NCBI GenBank assembly: GCA_951804985.1
Contig: OX638133.1
Span: 4,794,501 to 4,858,500 of the forward strand
Length of the DNA stretch: 64,000 nucleotides
Source: Dryomyza anilis
Taxonomy: Eukaryota; Arthropoda; Insecta; Diptera; Dryomyzidae
Reading direction: 5' to 3'
Below the pieces are notes generated by a model. The model was not told where the DNA came from and did no database searches. It saw nothing but the letters and a program-made list of their open reading frames with translations. The position numbers were made by a program, and so were the translations under genes. This document shows, piece after piece, positions 21,440 through 33,198 of this stretch. Numbering within the stretch: the first letter of the stretch is position 1; each line of letters starts with the position of its first letter.

Positions 21440-22785
21440 AAGAGAAATTTAAAAAATTAGAATCGATAAAGCAACGAGATCGAACTTTTTTTTATCGAAA
21501 TTATTCGAGAATGTTTGTAGGCATTGGAGACATGGTAGACTGAGCTAATATACATTGATCCTATTATGGTAGACATGATAATGAGCAGTTCATATTGTCA
21601 TACAATTGATCAGTTTAGAACTAACAACATTTCAATGATAATTTCCCAATTCTAGACAAATATCTAATAAGGCAGTTATAAAAAGTAGTTGCACTAACCG
21701 AAATATGGTTATTAGAGAAAAGTTCCATTTATTTAGAATATTTATCGATTATGTTTAACTTTTACAAGCAGTTCTTTTTGTATTTATTTAAAACTACTTT
21801 TATCTAAGTGCCAAACAATTTTGCTGTCATAAATTTTATCGTGTTGTGTAGTGGTATTATTGATGTGAATGGCATCAACAGCAACATTAAAACAAAAAAA
21901 AACTAAATTTTGTTTAGAATTATTTTTTTTTTATGAATTTTATGTTTGCAAGCAACGACAACAACTTGTCTAAGATGAATCTCTAAGAAAAGCCAACAAA
22001 AAATAACCACAACATCAGCAACAACAAAAACAACGAAAACAAGAACAAACTAATTGTCAGCATAACTCATTCTCAAGGCCATAATATTTGTTGCTAACAA
22101 TTTTTCATGTTGTTTCACGCATCGTCGACATCTTCGACGTCCGTCCGACCGTTGAATGTTGCAGCAGCAGCTTCATCATCATCAGCCACAGACGTCGACG
22201 ATGTTGGTGCCACCAACCACCAACATTTGTGCTGCCGACTCCAAGCAGCCAAGTAACCAAGCAAAGAACCAACAGATGTCTGTCTGTGATTTCGCGCCTG
22301 TTTAACCTGCGCTTCTGACCAGGTAGTTGTTCGTTTGTCACCTCATGCTACAGCCAGAAGATCGATGTGTTGGGGGCTGCAGACTATGCCTCTGGTGTTG
22401 GCGCTGCGGTGGCTCTAATAAAAATTAAATAAAATTATAAAAAAACCCTACTCAAGCCTTTTCCGAAGAGTATCTTGTAGTAGGTTGTTAATCCGCCGAT
22501 AAGCCTTCGTTGTGCGTTGCTGTTTGTGGCACTTTTTAATGTTCACAGCTGTCATAAGCCTCGTGTAATGTGGGCTTTTGTTATCGATATTTATATCGAT
22601 TTATTGAATTTTTACTGTAATTAAATACGTGTCACAAGTCGACGCTATATCTTTTTAATTAAGTCCATAAAAGCATTAAATAAATTTATTTTGGATCTTG
22701 TTTCACATAAAATGTTCTGTTCGCTGTTGATGATATTTATCGTTAATGTGATGAATTCAGAAGGGATTTTAGGTATAAGAATCTT
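21440..22785. other. Non-coding DNA with GC-richer island at 22,085-22,420 and DRE-like motif
   Basis: The island has CAGCAGCAGC, TCATCATCATCAG and GTCGACGATG words. Overlapping frames of 76 and 78 codons on opposite strands show no domain. Near 22,582-22,603 TTATCGATATTTATATCGAT contains two TATCGAT words resembling the fly DNA-replication-related element (TATCGATA). This could be host regulatory DNA, but no transcription unit can be defined. Confidence 0.3.
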
Positions 22786-22788
22786 AAG

Positions 22789-23640
22789 TTTCACTAAAAA
22801 TTAAATTTTTCACTAAAATTATTATTCCACTAAAAATTGAAAATTATCAATTTTAATTAAATTTTTCACTAAATATTCAATTTCTCACTAAAAATTCAAA
22901 TTTTTACTAAAAATTCAATTTTTCACTAAAAATTCAATTTTTCACTAAAAATTCAATTTTTCACTAAAAAATTCAATTTTTCACTAAAAATTCAATTTTT
23001 CACTAAAAATTCAATTTTTTAGTAAAAATTCAATTTTTCACTAAAAATTCAATTTTTCAGTAAAAATTCAATTTTTCAGTAAAAATTCAATTTTTCACTA
23101 AAAATTCAATTTTTCACTAAAAATTCAATTTTTCACTAAAAATTCAATTTTTCACTAAAAATTCAATTTTTCACTAAAAATTCAATTTTTCACTAAAAAT
23201 TCAATTTTTCACTAAAAATTCAATTTTTCACTAAAAATTCAATTTTTCACTAAAAATTCAATTTTTCACTAAAAATTTAATTTTTCACTAAAAATTCAAT
23301 TTTTCACTAAAAATTCAATTTTTCACTAAAAATTCAATTTTTCACTAAAAATTAAATTTTTCACTATAAATTCAATTTTACACTAAAAATTCAAATTTTC
23401 ACTAAAAATTCAAATTTTCACTAAAAAAATTCAATTTTTCACTAAAAATTCAATTTTTTTCACTAAAAATTTAATTTTTCACTAAAAATTCAATTTTTCA
23501 CTAAAAATTCAATTTTTCGGTAAAAAAAATCAAATTTTCACTAAAAATTCAATTAAGAAAATAAAAATTTAATGAAAAATTAAATTTTTCAATTAAAACT
23601 ATATTCATATGTTCACTAAAACCTGAAATTTGGACTAACA
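22789..23640 (+). repeat. 19-bp satellite array 2
   Basis: About 45 units of TTTTTCACTAAAAATTCAA in the same orientation as array 1. The centre (22,915-23,350) is highly homogeneous while the edges decay. A TTCAGTAAAAATTC variant occurs in a small cluster near 23,040-23,090. Confidence 0.95.
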
Positions 23641-24488
23641 ATTAAAATCTACACCAAACATTGCACCAACACAAAATTAATGACCACAAACATTATGAAA
23701 AAATCTTCTCCACCCTCTGCACCGCCACGGCACTGAAGACACAGCCATCAAAACTCTTCGCATGTCATTTGGCAGCGTTGCCAATATAAATCACTTCACT
23801 ATGCTGCTGCTGTTGCTGCTGCTTCGGACCAAGTTAAGAGACAAGCAGACAAAATCAGCATCTAATGGCGACATGGCGCAGCGATCAGATGTTAATCTGG
23901 CTGCACTCGGGGGCAGCAATTAGACGAATCTGCGGCGTTTATCGCGTGACAGAAGGTTGGACAGACAACCAGCATCGACAACTATTGCTAATGCTATGGA
24001 TGCTGCGCACAATCGCAGATCGCAACCGTGAGTTGAAACAAAAAATAATAACAGCTGATGACAGTGTCGCGCATGCGCATATTTTTTCTCTATTAAACAC
24101 ATATTTAACTCAGGTTTAACTTCTGTCGGGCTTTGATGCTTTATCACTTGCTACACTTGTCTGCGGTGATTTTTTAATTGCGCTCCGATAACTCAATAAA
24201 TGAAAAATAGTTCAAATGCATGCATAATACATGAGGTATTTGCATAGAACTGTAATAAGTGCCTCGTGTAGGTTGTCATTTTTTACTGTTTTGTAATATT
24301 TAATCATTTTTATGGCACTTCAGAGGCAGCCAAAGAAGTTTTTATTAACGCTGCCACTGATATGGCAAAAGGTATGATTTATTTCATCAGCTGCAGTAAT
24401 TAAAATGGTTACAATTTTTATACAGATTCCAGAAAATAAAAGTATTTTACTTTGTTTTGTACAAATTAAAAAAAAAATAATAAAAAAG
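23641..24488. other. Unique-looking DNA with moderate GC
   Basis: Between 23,700 and 24,180 the composition is close to balanced. Overlapping frames of 84 (plus) and 75 (minus) codons occur, but neither has a recognisable domain or a convincing start context. I leave it as possible conserved non-coding DNA. Confidence 0.3.
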
Positions 24489-25432
24489 GAAATAAATAAA
24501 GAAATAAAGAAATAAAGAAATAAAGAAATAAAGAAGTAAAGAAATAAAGAAATAAATAAATAAAGAAATAAAGAAATAAAGAAATAAAGAAATAAAGAAA
24601 TAAAGAAATAAAGAAATAAAGAAATAAAGAAATAAAGAAATAAAGAAATAAAGAAATAAAGAAATAAAGAAATAAAGAAATAAAGAAATAAAGAAATAAA
24701 GAAATAAAGAAATAAAGAAATAAAGAAATAAAGAAATAAAGAAATAAAGAAATAACGAAATAAAGAAATAAAGAAATAAAGAAATAAAGAAATAAAGAAA
24801 TAAAGAAATAAAGAAATAAAGAAATAAAGAAATAAAGAAATAAAGAAATAAAGAAATAAAGAAATAAAGAAATAAAGAAATAAAGAAATAAAGAAATAAA
24901 GAAATAAAGAAATAAAGAAATAAAGAAATAAAGAAATAAAGAAATAAAGAAATAAAGAAATAAAGAAATAAAGAAATAAAGAAATAAAGAAATAAAGAAA
25001 TAAAGAAATAAAGAAATAAAGAAATAAAGAAATAAAGAAATAAAGAAATAAAGAAATAAAGAAATAAAGAAATAAAGAAATAAAGAAATAAAGAAATAAA
25101 GAAATAAAGAAATAAAGAAATAAAGAAATAAAGAAATAAAGAAATAAAGAAATAAAGAAATAAAGAAATAAAGAAATAAAGAAATAAAGAAATAAAGAAA
25201 TAAAGAAATAAAGAAATAAAGAAATAAAGAAATAAAGAAATAAAGAAATAAAGAAATAAAGAAATAAAGAAATAAAGAAATAAAGAAATAAAGAAATAAA
25301 GAAATAAAGAAATAAAGAAATAAAGAAATAAAGAAATAAAGAAATAAAGAAATAAAGAAATAAAGAAATAAAGAAATAAAGAAATAAAGAAATAAAGAAA
25401 TAAAGAAATAAAGAAATAAAGAAATAAAAATA
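24489..25432 (+). repeat. (GAAATAAA)n octanucleotide array, about 117 units
   Basis: A near-perfect 8-bp tandem array of about 940 bp. The only interruptions I see are at the left edge (GAAGTAAA near 24,533 and a short AAATAAAT run near 24,550) and one AAATAACG unit near 24,750. Each unit contains the canonical polyadenylation hexamer AATAAA on the plus strand. Such homogeneity implies recent expansion or ongoing homogenisation; assembly may have collapsed or smoothed it. Confidence 0.97.
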
Positions 25433-26530
25433 AAGAAAATTATTGAAAATTATTGAAAAATAATTTTATAAATTAAAAACAAAGGCAAAAAATAGACTAC
25501 TTAAAATAAACTTTTATGATAAATTTCTCAAAGATCAAACTGTCAAAAAGCTGATTTAATTTTAATGTTGATTTTAAATTATTTATGTTTATATATATCT
25601 TTAAGAAGAGCCTTTTTTATTACAACGAGTTATTGATAAATCAAGTGGTACCAAAGACCTCCCTGCGACTTGTGCCGATAAACATATTAATGTTCAGCAA
25701 ATGCGACGGAATAAAAAGACTTATCTTATGCAGCTGCATTAAAATTAAAACCCCTAGTCATAATCACAAACACTACTTCTGCATGCATTTATGAGCTTTA
25801 AGCTGTAAAAGGAACGCGTCATCATGAACCGATGTCCTTTGCGGTCTTTACAAAGTGACCATAATTAATCAACCATTGCGTTTATTCACCTTGCAAACCT
25901 TCAGTGTTTAAAATAAGTATTATGAATCATAGTGCGGGGGGAAAACTTTGAGCAACAAAAAAAAAGAAGAATTCACCAAAACAAAATGAAGAAATTCCTT
26001 GACAAATACCGCGTAAAAGCCAAAAGAATGAATGAACTTTATGATGGTTTTAGGCTAAAATATGTTGACTAATGAATCATTTGATTACTTAGTTCAGAGC
26101 ATACACAATGACGTTGTCAAAAACTCAATGATTTTTGCTTAGTTCCGATTGTGACTAAAACTAACACTTAATAACATTTGATAACATCTAGACTAATAAG
26201 GACACTAACAAAAAATTTTAAGATTTTTGATTATAAATTATAGAGTTGTGAAGATTGGGTCTCACTTCGATAGTTTTTGAGAATAAGTCCAATATTTGTA
26301 ATACCCATTTTATAATTTTGAGCTGAGAATAACTGAAGCATGTATTTTGGAATGGTGACATTGTACCGTATTAATAACTTCTACTATAACTCCTAAGATA
26401 TAACTTTTCCTACCCATTTATTCAGGTGACTTCATTATTTATTTTAATAGCTTTCTAAATAATCTTCAAATAATTAACCAGTCCCACTATATTGTGAGAT
26501 CTGACTATTTTTCAAAACATCGGGAACAAT
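25433..26530. other. AT-rich non-coding DNA
   Basis: No gene. 25,640-25,900 is less AT-rich and includes a 69-codon plus-strand frame without recognisable features. Nothing else stands out. Confidence 0.35.
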
Positions 26531-26531
26531 A

Positions 26532-26722
26532 CGCAGCTAAAAAAGTTCATACTATTAATGAATTTGTTCATCAATTTAATGAATTTGTCATTACGACTCA
26601 ACCAATGACGAAATTCATCCAATTTATGAATCGTACATAAAACCATAATGAAAAAAATTCATAATATTGATGAACGCATTCATAAGATTTATGAAAAAAT
26701 TCACGGTATTTATGAACTTCTA
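26532..26722. mobile_element. GATGAAT/ATTCATC-keyword element, copy 1
   Basis: Starts TA-CGCAGCTAAAAAAGTTC and contains about ten copies of ATTCAT or ATGAAT, often paired as palindromes around ATT or AAT (for example AATTCATAATATTGATGAA). Related arrays occur at 28,185, 28,413, 31,559 and 34,265. The right end is not sharply defined. No coding capacity. Confidence 0.5.
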
Positions 26723-26815
26723 AACTATTTGAAAATAAAAAACTTATATTTGTTTTTTATTTTCTTTCTATTTCTGGCATTTTTTCCAGCAAACACACAC
26801 ACATAGACAAATGTA

Positions 26816-27098
26816 AGTTTGTTTGGGACGCTTGACCCAAAATATTTAGCAGGATCGAGGGAGTTAAGAATCGTATTTTCGAAATATTTTAAGCAGACAA
26901 AGGCGGAGATTGCATCAAAAGTTGTCTGTATTCTACCTATAAAATTGGGCCATACACTTCCCACAAACTTCCAATTATCTATGTTTTTACTGAAAATATG
27001 CCAGGTCTATTTCAAAGATATATTTTCTCGGGAGATTATCAAATTTTATGGGATTTAAAAGCAGATTTCCGCAATATTTTTGGTATGGGAAGAAAAAA
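26816..27098. repeat. Dispersed repeat 'C', copy 2 (interrupted by DINE-1-like element)
   Basis: TTGACCCAAAATATTTAGCAGGATC and AGCAGACAAAGGCGGAG are present. The second word reappears inverted at 27,848-27,870 (CTCCGCCTTTGTCTGC) on the far side of the DINE-1-like insertion, so the insertion splits a palindromic element. Similar words occur at 9117 and 28,896-29,110. The short frames on both strands here are not called. Confidence 0.45.
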
Positions 27099-27833
27099 CC
27101 AGTTGAGAAGGTTAGATCACATGGGAAATTTTAAAGTAGGTGTAATTATGATAGTTAGGATTATCAAAATTATAGTCGGTCAAAGCCGACTATAAATACC
27201 CTACACATATGTGTGGTTACCATTCAAAGTGATATATAGGTCACCAGGGTATACGAATCCTGAAAATAACTACAAACATTCAATCGCTGAAGAATTTCCA
27301 TTCATTTGATACCCATATTTACAAATGGGTAGGTGTACCGAATTTCGATTTTTTTTTTTGTGAACCACAAGTCTTTTCGCCAGAAAACATTATTATCATG
27401 TATTTGAGCATGATATCAATATATATTTGACCAAAAAAGTTTACCTAAGCACGTATACATAAAAATTGATCTTTATATGTACATTTTATATGAGGTATTT
27501 GAACATAAGTGGTCGGATCATAGGTCACAATGGACCGATCTCGCCATTTTTCGCACATACAGCGTAGGTATATTAGTAATCTAAGTTATAAGTTTCATTT
27601 ATCTAGCTCTTCAATTTTAAAAGTAGTAGGGATTTCAACAGACAGACAGACAGACGGACATACATACGGACAGACAGACAGACGGACAGACGGACATCGC
27701 TAAATCGACTCAGGAGGTCATGCTGATCAAGAATATATATACTTTTCCATACCGGAGATGCTTCCTTCTGGGTGTTACAAACGGCGTACCAAACTGAATA
27801 TACCCTTTCACTCTTAGTGTAGGGTATAAAAAG
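27099..27833 (-). mobile_element. DINE-1-like (Helitron-related) element, copy 2
   Basis: The reverse complement matches copy 1 (17,097-17,846) nearly end to end. It has the same TATACCC head, CTTGATCAGCATGACC block, GTCY core (27,640-27,700, shorter), AGTCGG stem-loop (with AAAG replacing TTAG in the loop area) and 75-base tail to CAACTGG. High similarity, visible without gaps outside the microsatellite, indicates both copies moved recently. The 98-codon reverse frame through it is the repeat, not a gene. Confidence 0.85.
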
Positions 27834-27876
27834 GCAGCTTTTGATACAAACTCCGCCTTTGTCTGCTTTAAATCTG

Positions 27877-28102
27877 CACCCAGTAAAAAAATCTCTCAAA
27901 TCCCATTAAAATTGGTAAAAAAGACAATTATTAATTTGTATTGAATAGTATACAAAAATATATTTGTTCATATAAATTCATTGCCAATGTTATGATATTT
28001 TCTAGTATTTAATTGTATTTTCTGATTAAAATAATAATTTATCCTATTGACTATTATTAATAGTAAAAAACTATTATTTATATGGTATTTTTTTTCTGGG
28101 TG
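27877..28102. mobile_element. MITE, CACCCAG-A7 / AATAGTA family, copy a
   Basis: Ends are CACCCAGTAAAAAAATCTC and ATTTTTTTTCTGGGTG, imperfect inverted repeats, with TA after the right end. The interior carries ATCCCATTAAAATTGGT, AATAATTTATCCTATTGAC and AATAGTA/TACTATT words shared with the copies at 32,503, 39,260 and 63,896. It is about 226 bp with no coding frame; a Tc1/mariner-type partner is a reasonable guess from the TA target. Confidence 0.82.
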
Positions 28103-28184
28103 TACCCGAAATTTTTAGAATTTTTCAGGTATATAGGGTACATTTCCGGCAAACACACAGATAAATAAAATATTTTGGGTAGTG

Positions 28185-28344
28185 CACACAGAAAAACAGA
28201 TCATCTTCATATTGATGAATTTCATTCTTCCAAACATGATTCAATGTATTGAAGATCGATTCATAATATTGATAACAACAAAACATCAATGTTATGAATT
28301 CATTACGAATTTGATGAATGACAGAAAAAGAGCAAGATGAAGTG
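28185..28344. mobile_element. GATGAAT-keyword element, copy 2
   Basis: Begins CACACAGAAAAACAGATC and repeats GATGAAT/ATTCATC and ATTGAAG about eight times up to GATGAAGTG followed by TA. The probable right end is therefore at 28,344, but that end is weak. Directly followed by a longer relative. Confidence 0.5.
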
Positions 28345-28412
28345 TAAATGAAGAATACGTTTCATCACTTCTTCATTAATGAACAATACATAAAATACAA
28401 CATATATGTATA

Positions 28413-28853
28413 CAGAAAAAAATTCAACAATATGATGAATTTATTCATAAATATTATGAATTTTTTTCATCAACTAACAGAATCATCACATTTATACCAC
28501 CGTTCATTAAATGACATATTTGAAGAATACATTCATTATATATATGAAATTATTCGTACTATCGAACATCATAGCGCAGAACGAAATATTCAATACAATG
28601 AATTTGAACGTCATATTGATGAATTTGTTCATAGTATTTATGAATATAATATTAATTCGAAAAAAAAAACAAGTGTTGTTGTTGTAAAAATTTTATTTAA
28701 AAACGCTTTAAATAATAAATTCGCAAATAAAAATTCGAAAAACAAAATTTTCAAAATAAACAAAATTTTCCAAAAAAAAAAAAAAGTTTGTTCAAACAAA
28801 ATTTTTTTATATATAAACTTTTTATTAAAAAAAAGTTGTAATTAAAAATAATA
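28413..28853. mobile_element. GATGAAT-keyword element, copy 3
   Basis: Starts TA-CAGAAAAAAATTCAAC and matches the left end of the 31,559 element (both continue AATGAATTTATTCATAAAT after a few bases). The tail ACTTTTTATTAAAA..AGTTGTAATTA also matches about 34,018-34,040, so this is a shorter copy of the same family. The longest open frame in the window (165 codons, 28,348-28,845) is this AT-rich repeat read through by chance; it is Asn/Lys/Ile/Phe-rich and has no domain. Confidence 0.6.
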
Positions 28854-28895
28854 AAATCATAAAATTGTATGGAATTTAAATGGCAGATTCATGGC

Positions 28896-29110
28896 TTACT
28901 TTAGGAACAACGAGAAAACAGAAACGAAGTTTGTACAAAAGCTATACAAACTTCGTCTTTGTTTGGGGCATAGATAAAATGTTTTTAAACTGCCCTGACC
29001 CTCCAAAAATATTGAATTTATGATGTTTCTAAACTTTTTTGACCCTGCCAAATATTTTGTCTGGGATCTAAAGAATTTTTCCTGTACCAATCTACAAAAA
29101 ATATTCATTT
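28896..29110. repeat. Dispersed repeat 'C', copy 3
   Basis: GACCCTGCCAAATATTTTGTC and ACCCTCCAAAAATATTGAA correspond to the inverted GATCCTGCTAAATATTTTGG of copy 2. It also contains a tight palindrome, AAGTTTGTA-n7-TATACAAACTT, at about 28,931-28,957. The 72-codon reverse frame lies in this repeat. Confidence 0.4.
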
Positions 29111-29115
29111 TCATA

Positions 29116-29288
29116 CATTCAGAGAAAATACCATAAAATCAATAGTTTTTTTTACTATTAAAATTAGTCAACAGGACAAATTATTATTTTACTGAGTAAA
29201 TACCATTAAATAGTACAAAATACTATTAAATTGTTTTAGTGTTTATATGAAAATATTTATTTTTTTTATATAAATATTTTTCTGAGTG
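29116..29288. mobile_element. MITE, CATTCAGAGAAAA / AATAGTA family
   Basis: TA-CATTCAGAGAAAATACC on the left and ATATTTTTCTGAGTG-TA on the right: inverted ends with TA on both sides. The interior has TTTACTATTAAAATTAGTCAA, ACAAATTATTATTTTACTG and AAATACCATTAAATAGTA, homologous to the CACCCAG MITEs. It is 173 bp and non-coding. Confidence 0.7.
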
Positions 29289-29289
29289 T

Positions 29290-31558
29290 AGAAAATCACA
29301 TATATTTTATTAGTATTCAGTATTTTTTTTTCATAGTATTGTGTAGACTTCAATAGTATTTACCGATTAAAAAATAAATAACTCTATTATAAAATTTTAA
29401 TATCACCAATTTTAATGTAGTAAATTTGTTTTCTCTGTCTGTATTAAAACAGTAGCCTTATTAGGCCAATTGTTATTATTGTTAGCCGCAATTAATTCAA
29501 TGTTTTCGTAGACAGTTCAAAGCAACTCAATTACGCATCGCCAAAATATCAGACAGCGAAGAAGTTTTTAATATGCAAAGCGCAACACTATTTCGTAGGC
29601 ATCAAAAATATGTCCCAAACCCTCCTCAACATCGCTATTATTAATATATATAGTAGCCGCAACTAAATTTACCGCCAATTACAACTTCTCAAATACCACC
29701 AACACCTCTTCCACCTACACCAAACTCGAAGAAAGCTTAAAGCTCTCGGTTAATGCAAGCTCTTTAGTGTTATTCACCTTAATTTGCACGCATTTGACCT
29801 TAACGTATGTCCTCTCTCTCCCCCACTGCCCAAGTCCCAGTAGAATTTAACCCCTTTCGAACCCACATCTTTTACTTTATATTGGCAATAAAATTTTTGA
29901 CCAATTCATGCGTTATGATTTTATTTTTTCTTCTTCGTTTTCGTTTTAATTTTAGTCTACGTGCTGTTTTACGTGACGTGTTCAATGAGTTGGTCAATTT
30001 GGTTGCTTGGTTCACGAAATGTTACCTTGTTTTTTATTATTTTTATTGCTGGGAAAATGGTTAGTTGGTTAGCTGTTGTTGTTATTTCCGATTTCATCAT
30101 ATATTCGGTTTTGCCTACCATTTATTATTATTATGATTCTTTGTAGATTAAGTAATTAGGTTATATTGTAAAAAATCAACTATAAATTGTCTGGCTCTCA
30201 AGGCGCGTGGGTTAAAGAACTCTTTCAATTCAAGAATTTCAATTCAAAAAAAATATTATTAGCGGTACTTTTGGCGGGCTTTTTTTGTGTACAATATTGA
30301 GTTTGGTATATATATTTTTTAATTGTTTTTGTTTTAATTAAATTTTCTGCTCTTTTAACAAACAACATTCTATAAACAAATCCACTTTAAAATTAATCGT
30401 GCACTTAAATATCACTGAAATTATTTTGTATACAAATTCCACTCCAATAACTATAATATATAAATTTTAGAGTATTAACAATGCGGAAATAAACGAAAAA
30501 TTAATTAAATATTAAATACACAAAAGAGATAAAGCGTTATTTAATATTATTATTTTTTAAAATTTTAATTATTAAATTTTACACGGATTAAAAGAGTTTT
30601 ACAACATTTAAGTGTTTATATTGTAATTGTACCAGAGGGCTTTATATAAATGTCGGATAATTATTATTAATTGATAGTCTTTATTTATTCGATTCGAATA
30701 TTTTTTCTATTAATAAATCATATAACTAAAACATTTATATTGCATAAATCAATTAGTCTTAATTAGTTTAATGCTATTTATAACAAAATATTTATAAAAA
30801 TATATTTGCAAAACATTTCATTCTGTGTTAAATAAATGTAATGAAAATGTAAGGGAAATATCCGATGAAATAAATAAACGAATTATTTCTTGAAAATAAT
30901 TCAAAGTAATATGAAATAATACTGCAAATTATGAAATTTAATTATCCTAAAACATAGTTTATTACTATTGATTCTCCGTTTGATTATTCTCTATGGAGGT
31001 CCACATTGAAGTTACATATTAAGAAATTACAATCGAAAAACCTAATATTATATACATTACAAAAGTACGAAATAAACGACCTTATCACATAAAGTAAATC
31101 ATAAGCTAATCATGAATGTCTTGCACTTAACAAACAAGCAACTTGTGCTTGTATCTTGTGTCAAAACAAATCTCAAATAGGACATAGGTGCAGTGCACTG
31201 ACCAAATTGGCGTACACTAAAATTTGAGTACACTGTAATGCATTGCATTTGGCACTGAATTTTCAGTGCATTTTACTATTTTTATATTTAACATTCTTAC
31301 TCTATGAAATGTTAATTGATATTAAAATATACTAAGAAAATCAAAAAGTATAAAAAATAATATACGATTTTGTATTCATTTTTTTTAAGGAAACTTAAGT
31401 GTAAATAAGAAGAAAATTTAAAATTTTCAAAACATTCATTAAAATTGAAAATTATTTTTTTAAGCAAATCATAGACCATAAAGTTCAGAAGTTCCATTTG
31501 AATTTAATGATATACAGATATTACTTTTGTAATTTATCATGTACACGTATGTATTTAA
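29290..31558. other. Non-coding DNA; GC-richer at 29,460-30,130; small CAGTGC-palindrome cluster
   Basis: No gene recognised. 29,460-29,870 is less AT-rich and looks like ordinary fly non-coding DNA. Around 31,185-31,275 the word GCACTG/CAGTGC and its variants (GTGCAGTGCACTG, GTACACTGTAATGC, TTGGCACTG, TTTCAGTGC) recur, resembling a miniature keyword-palindrome element. A TA-CACGGATTAAAAG end-like motif lies at 30,580. Confidence 0.35.
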
Positions 31559-32003
31559 CACAGAAAAAAAATAATCAATATAATGAATTTATTCATAAAT
31601 ATTATGAATTTTTCTACCAGATTCATCATATTGACATACTAATGAATGCATTCATTTTATATATGAACAAAATATTCATACAATGAATTTTAATTGTCAT
31701 ATTGATGAATATAATCATAATCCCAAGTAACCACTTTGTGGCAACTTAAGTGGTAGCCACACAATTGCCATTAAAGTGTTGGTTCTAAATCATGCGAAAT
31801 ATACTTATTTGCCATCCAATTGTTAGTCAAAAAGCCGCGGGGCGAGGCTTAGTTGCCACAAATATCGATCTATTAAAGTGTTGGTTCACCTATTTGGAAC
31901 TTGAACTTTAATTTTAAATGTGAAACTTGTGTGGATTAAAAATAAAAATAATAAGGATCCTACGCAGTTTCATTAACGTGAATGTTTGTAATATAAGTCT
32001 TTA

Positions 32004-32133
32004 CACGGATAGAAAAGATTTGTTTGAATATGCTTGAATGTAATTATATCGTAATTTGAAATCACCATATAAATATTGGAAGTAATATCTAATTACATTA
32101 TAATGAATTGTATTATTATTTTGTTCAGATTGA
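32004..32133. mobile_element. MITE, CACGGATAGAAAA family, copy 2
   Basis: TA-CACGGATAGAAAAGATTTG at the left; aligns with the reverse complement of 12,304-12,432 to about TTTTGTTCA. It contains AATTACATTATAAT and TTGAATAT words in the same order. The right end has drifted. No coding frame. Confidence 0.6.
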
Positions 32134-32502
32134 AATATTATTATACGATATTCAAACATAAATTGCTTTAATCGCGGATTTACATGAATTTAATATATTT
32201 TTCATCAGATATTAATATAAGTATGTTTGATATTTCCGCTATTTAACACACCCAACGTCAATAAAAGGTTCTTTGAATTATATGTATTTGGTTATTCGTG
32301 ATTATTACTGCGTGACAACGAATTTAAAAATAATAACATTATTTTGATTATATGTATGTTTGGCATTACGATATCACAATTAAATAACAGCGCTGCCCAC
32401 TTATAACACACAGTTACACTCACTTTAATACTTTTCATATAGTTCAAAAGTTCTTTTTGGTGGAAGAATTTGTTTAAGTACCGCCAATTACTGTTAATAC
32501 CA

Positions 32503-32713
32503 CACCCAGAAAAAAATACTATATAAAATTTACTATTAAAAATAGTCAATAGGGTAAATTATTATTTTAATCGGAAAATACCATTAAATACTAAAAAATA
32601 CCATGACATTGCCATTGAGTTTATATGAAAGATTTATTTTTTGTATACTATTAAATCAATAATTGTCCTATTAACTAATTTTAATGGGATTTGAGGGTAT
32701 TTTTTTCTGGGTG
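32503..32713. mobile_element. MITE, CACCCAG-A7 / AATAGTA family, copy c
   Basis: CACCCAGAAAAAAATACTA at the left and GTATTTTTTTCTGGGTG at the right, flanked by CA on both sides. Relative to copies a and b it is in the opposite orientation (TTACTATTAAAAATAGTCAA first, AATTTTAATGGGATTTGAGG last). 211 bp, non-coding. Confidence 0.85.
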
Positions 32714-32959
32714 CAGATAGTAGCTGCTTGTGAAATTTCCCATTCATCCGTAAAGTACTGAACTCAAAATAGGAACAACAGATGGAAATAAAATTATTAG
32801 GTATAAATAAAATATGTGTAACAAAAATAAAATAAAAGTTTATGTTGTGTTTATAATATAAATAAAAAAAATGTAATTTAAAAATAGGGAAAAAACGAAT
32901 ATTTTGTAAAGAAGATATCAGCTCAAAATTTACTATTTTTACATTAGAATTAAATGTAA

Positions 32960-33198
32960 ACATAAATATGTTTACATGTAAATAAAATGATTTTCACAAT
33001 CAAACATATATATGTTTGCAAGAACGCCGAAAATTATTCATTCTGAACATAAATATGTTTGAAAGAAAACAAAAATATGTTTGGCTTTTCTTATATTAAT
33101 GTTTGGTAATGAAATAATACTTTTGTTTGCATAAAGCTCCAAAGATATATGTAATGCCTGCAAAATTATGTTTGGGAGAGCCCTTTTTTTGCAGCGTG
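32960..33198 (-). mobile_element. AACATA-keyword element, terminal part (same family as 10,979)
   Basis: Ends at 33,198 with TTTGCAGCGTG followed by TA. On the reverse strand this is CACGCTGCAAAAAAAGGGC with CTCTCCCAAACATAATTTTG, the same terminal sequence as at 10,979. About eight AACATA/TATGTTT words precede it, including AAACATATATATGTTTG. The opposite end is not identified, so it may be truncated. Confidence 0.6.

Noticed and set aside
24489..25432. CRISPR-like array
   Set aside because: Units are 8 bp with no spacers; it is a simple satellite in a eukaryotic genome.
28348..28845. 165-codon plus-strand open frame, the longest in the window
   Set aside because: It lies wholly in the GATGAAT keyword element and its AT-rich tail, is Asn/Lys/Ile/Phe-rich, and has no domain or supporting context.
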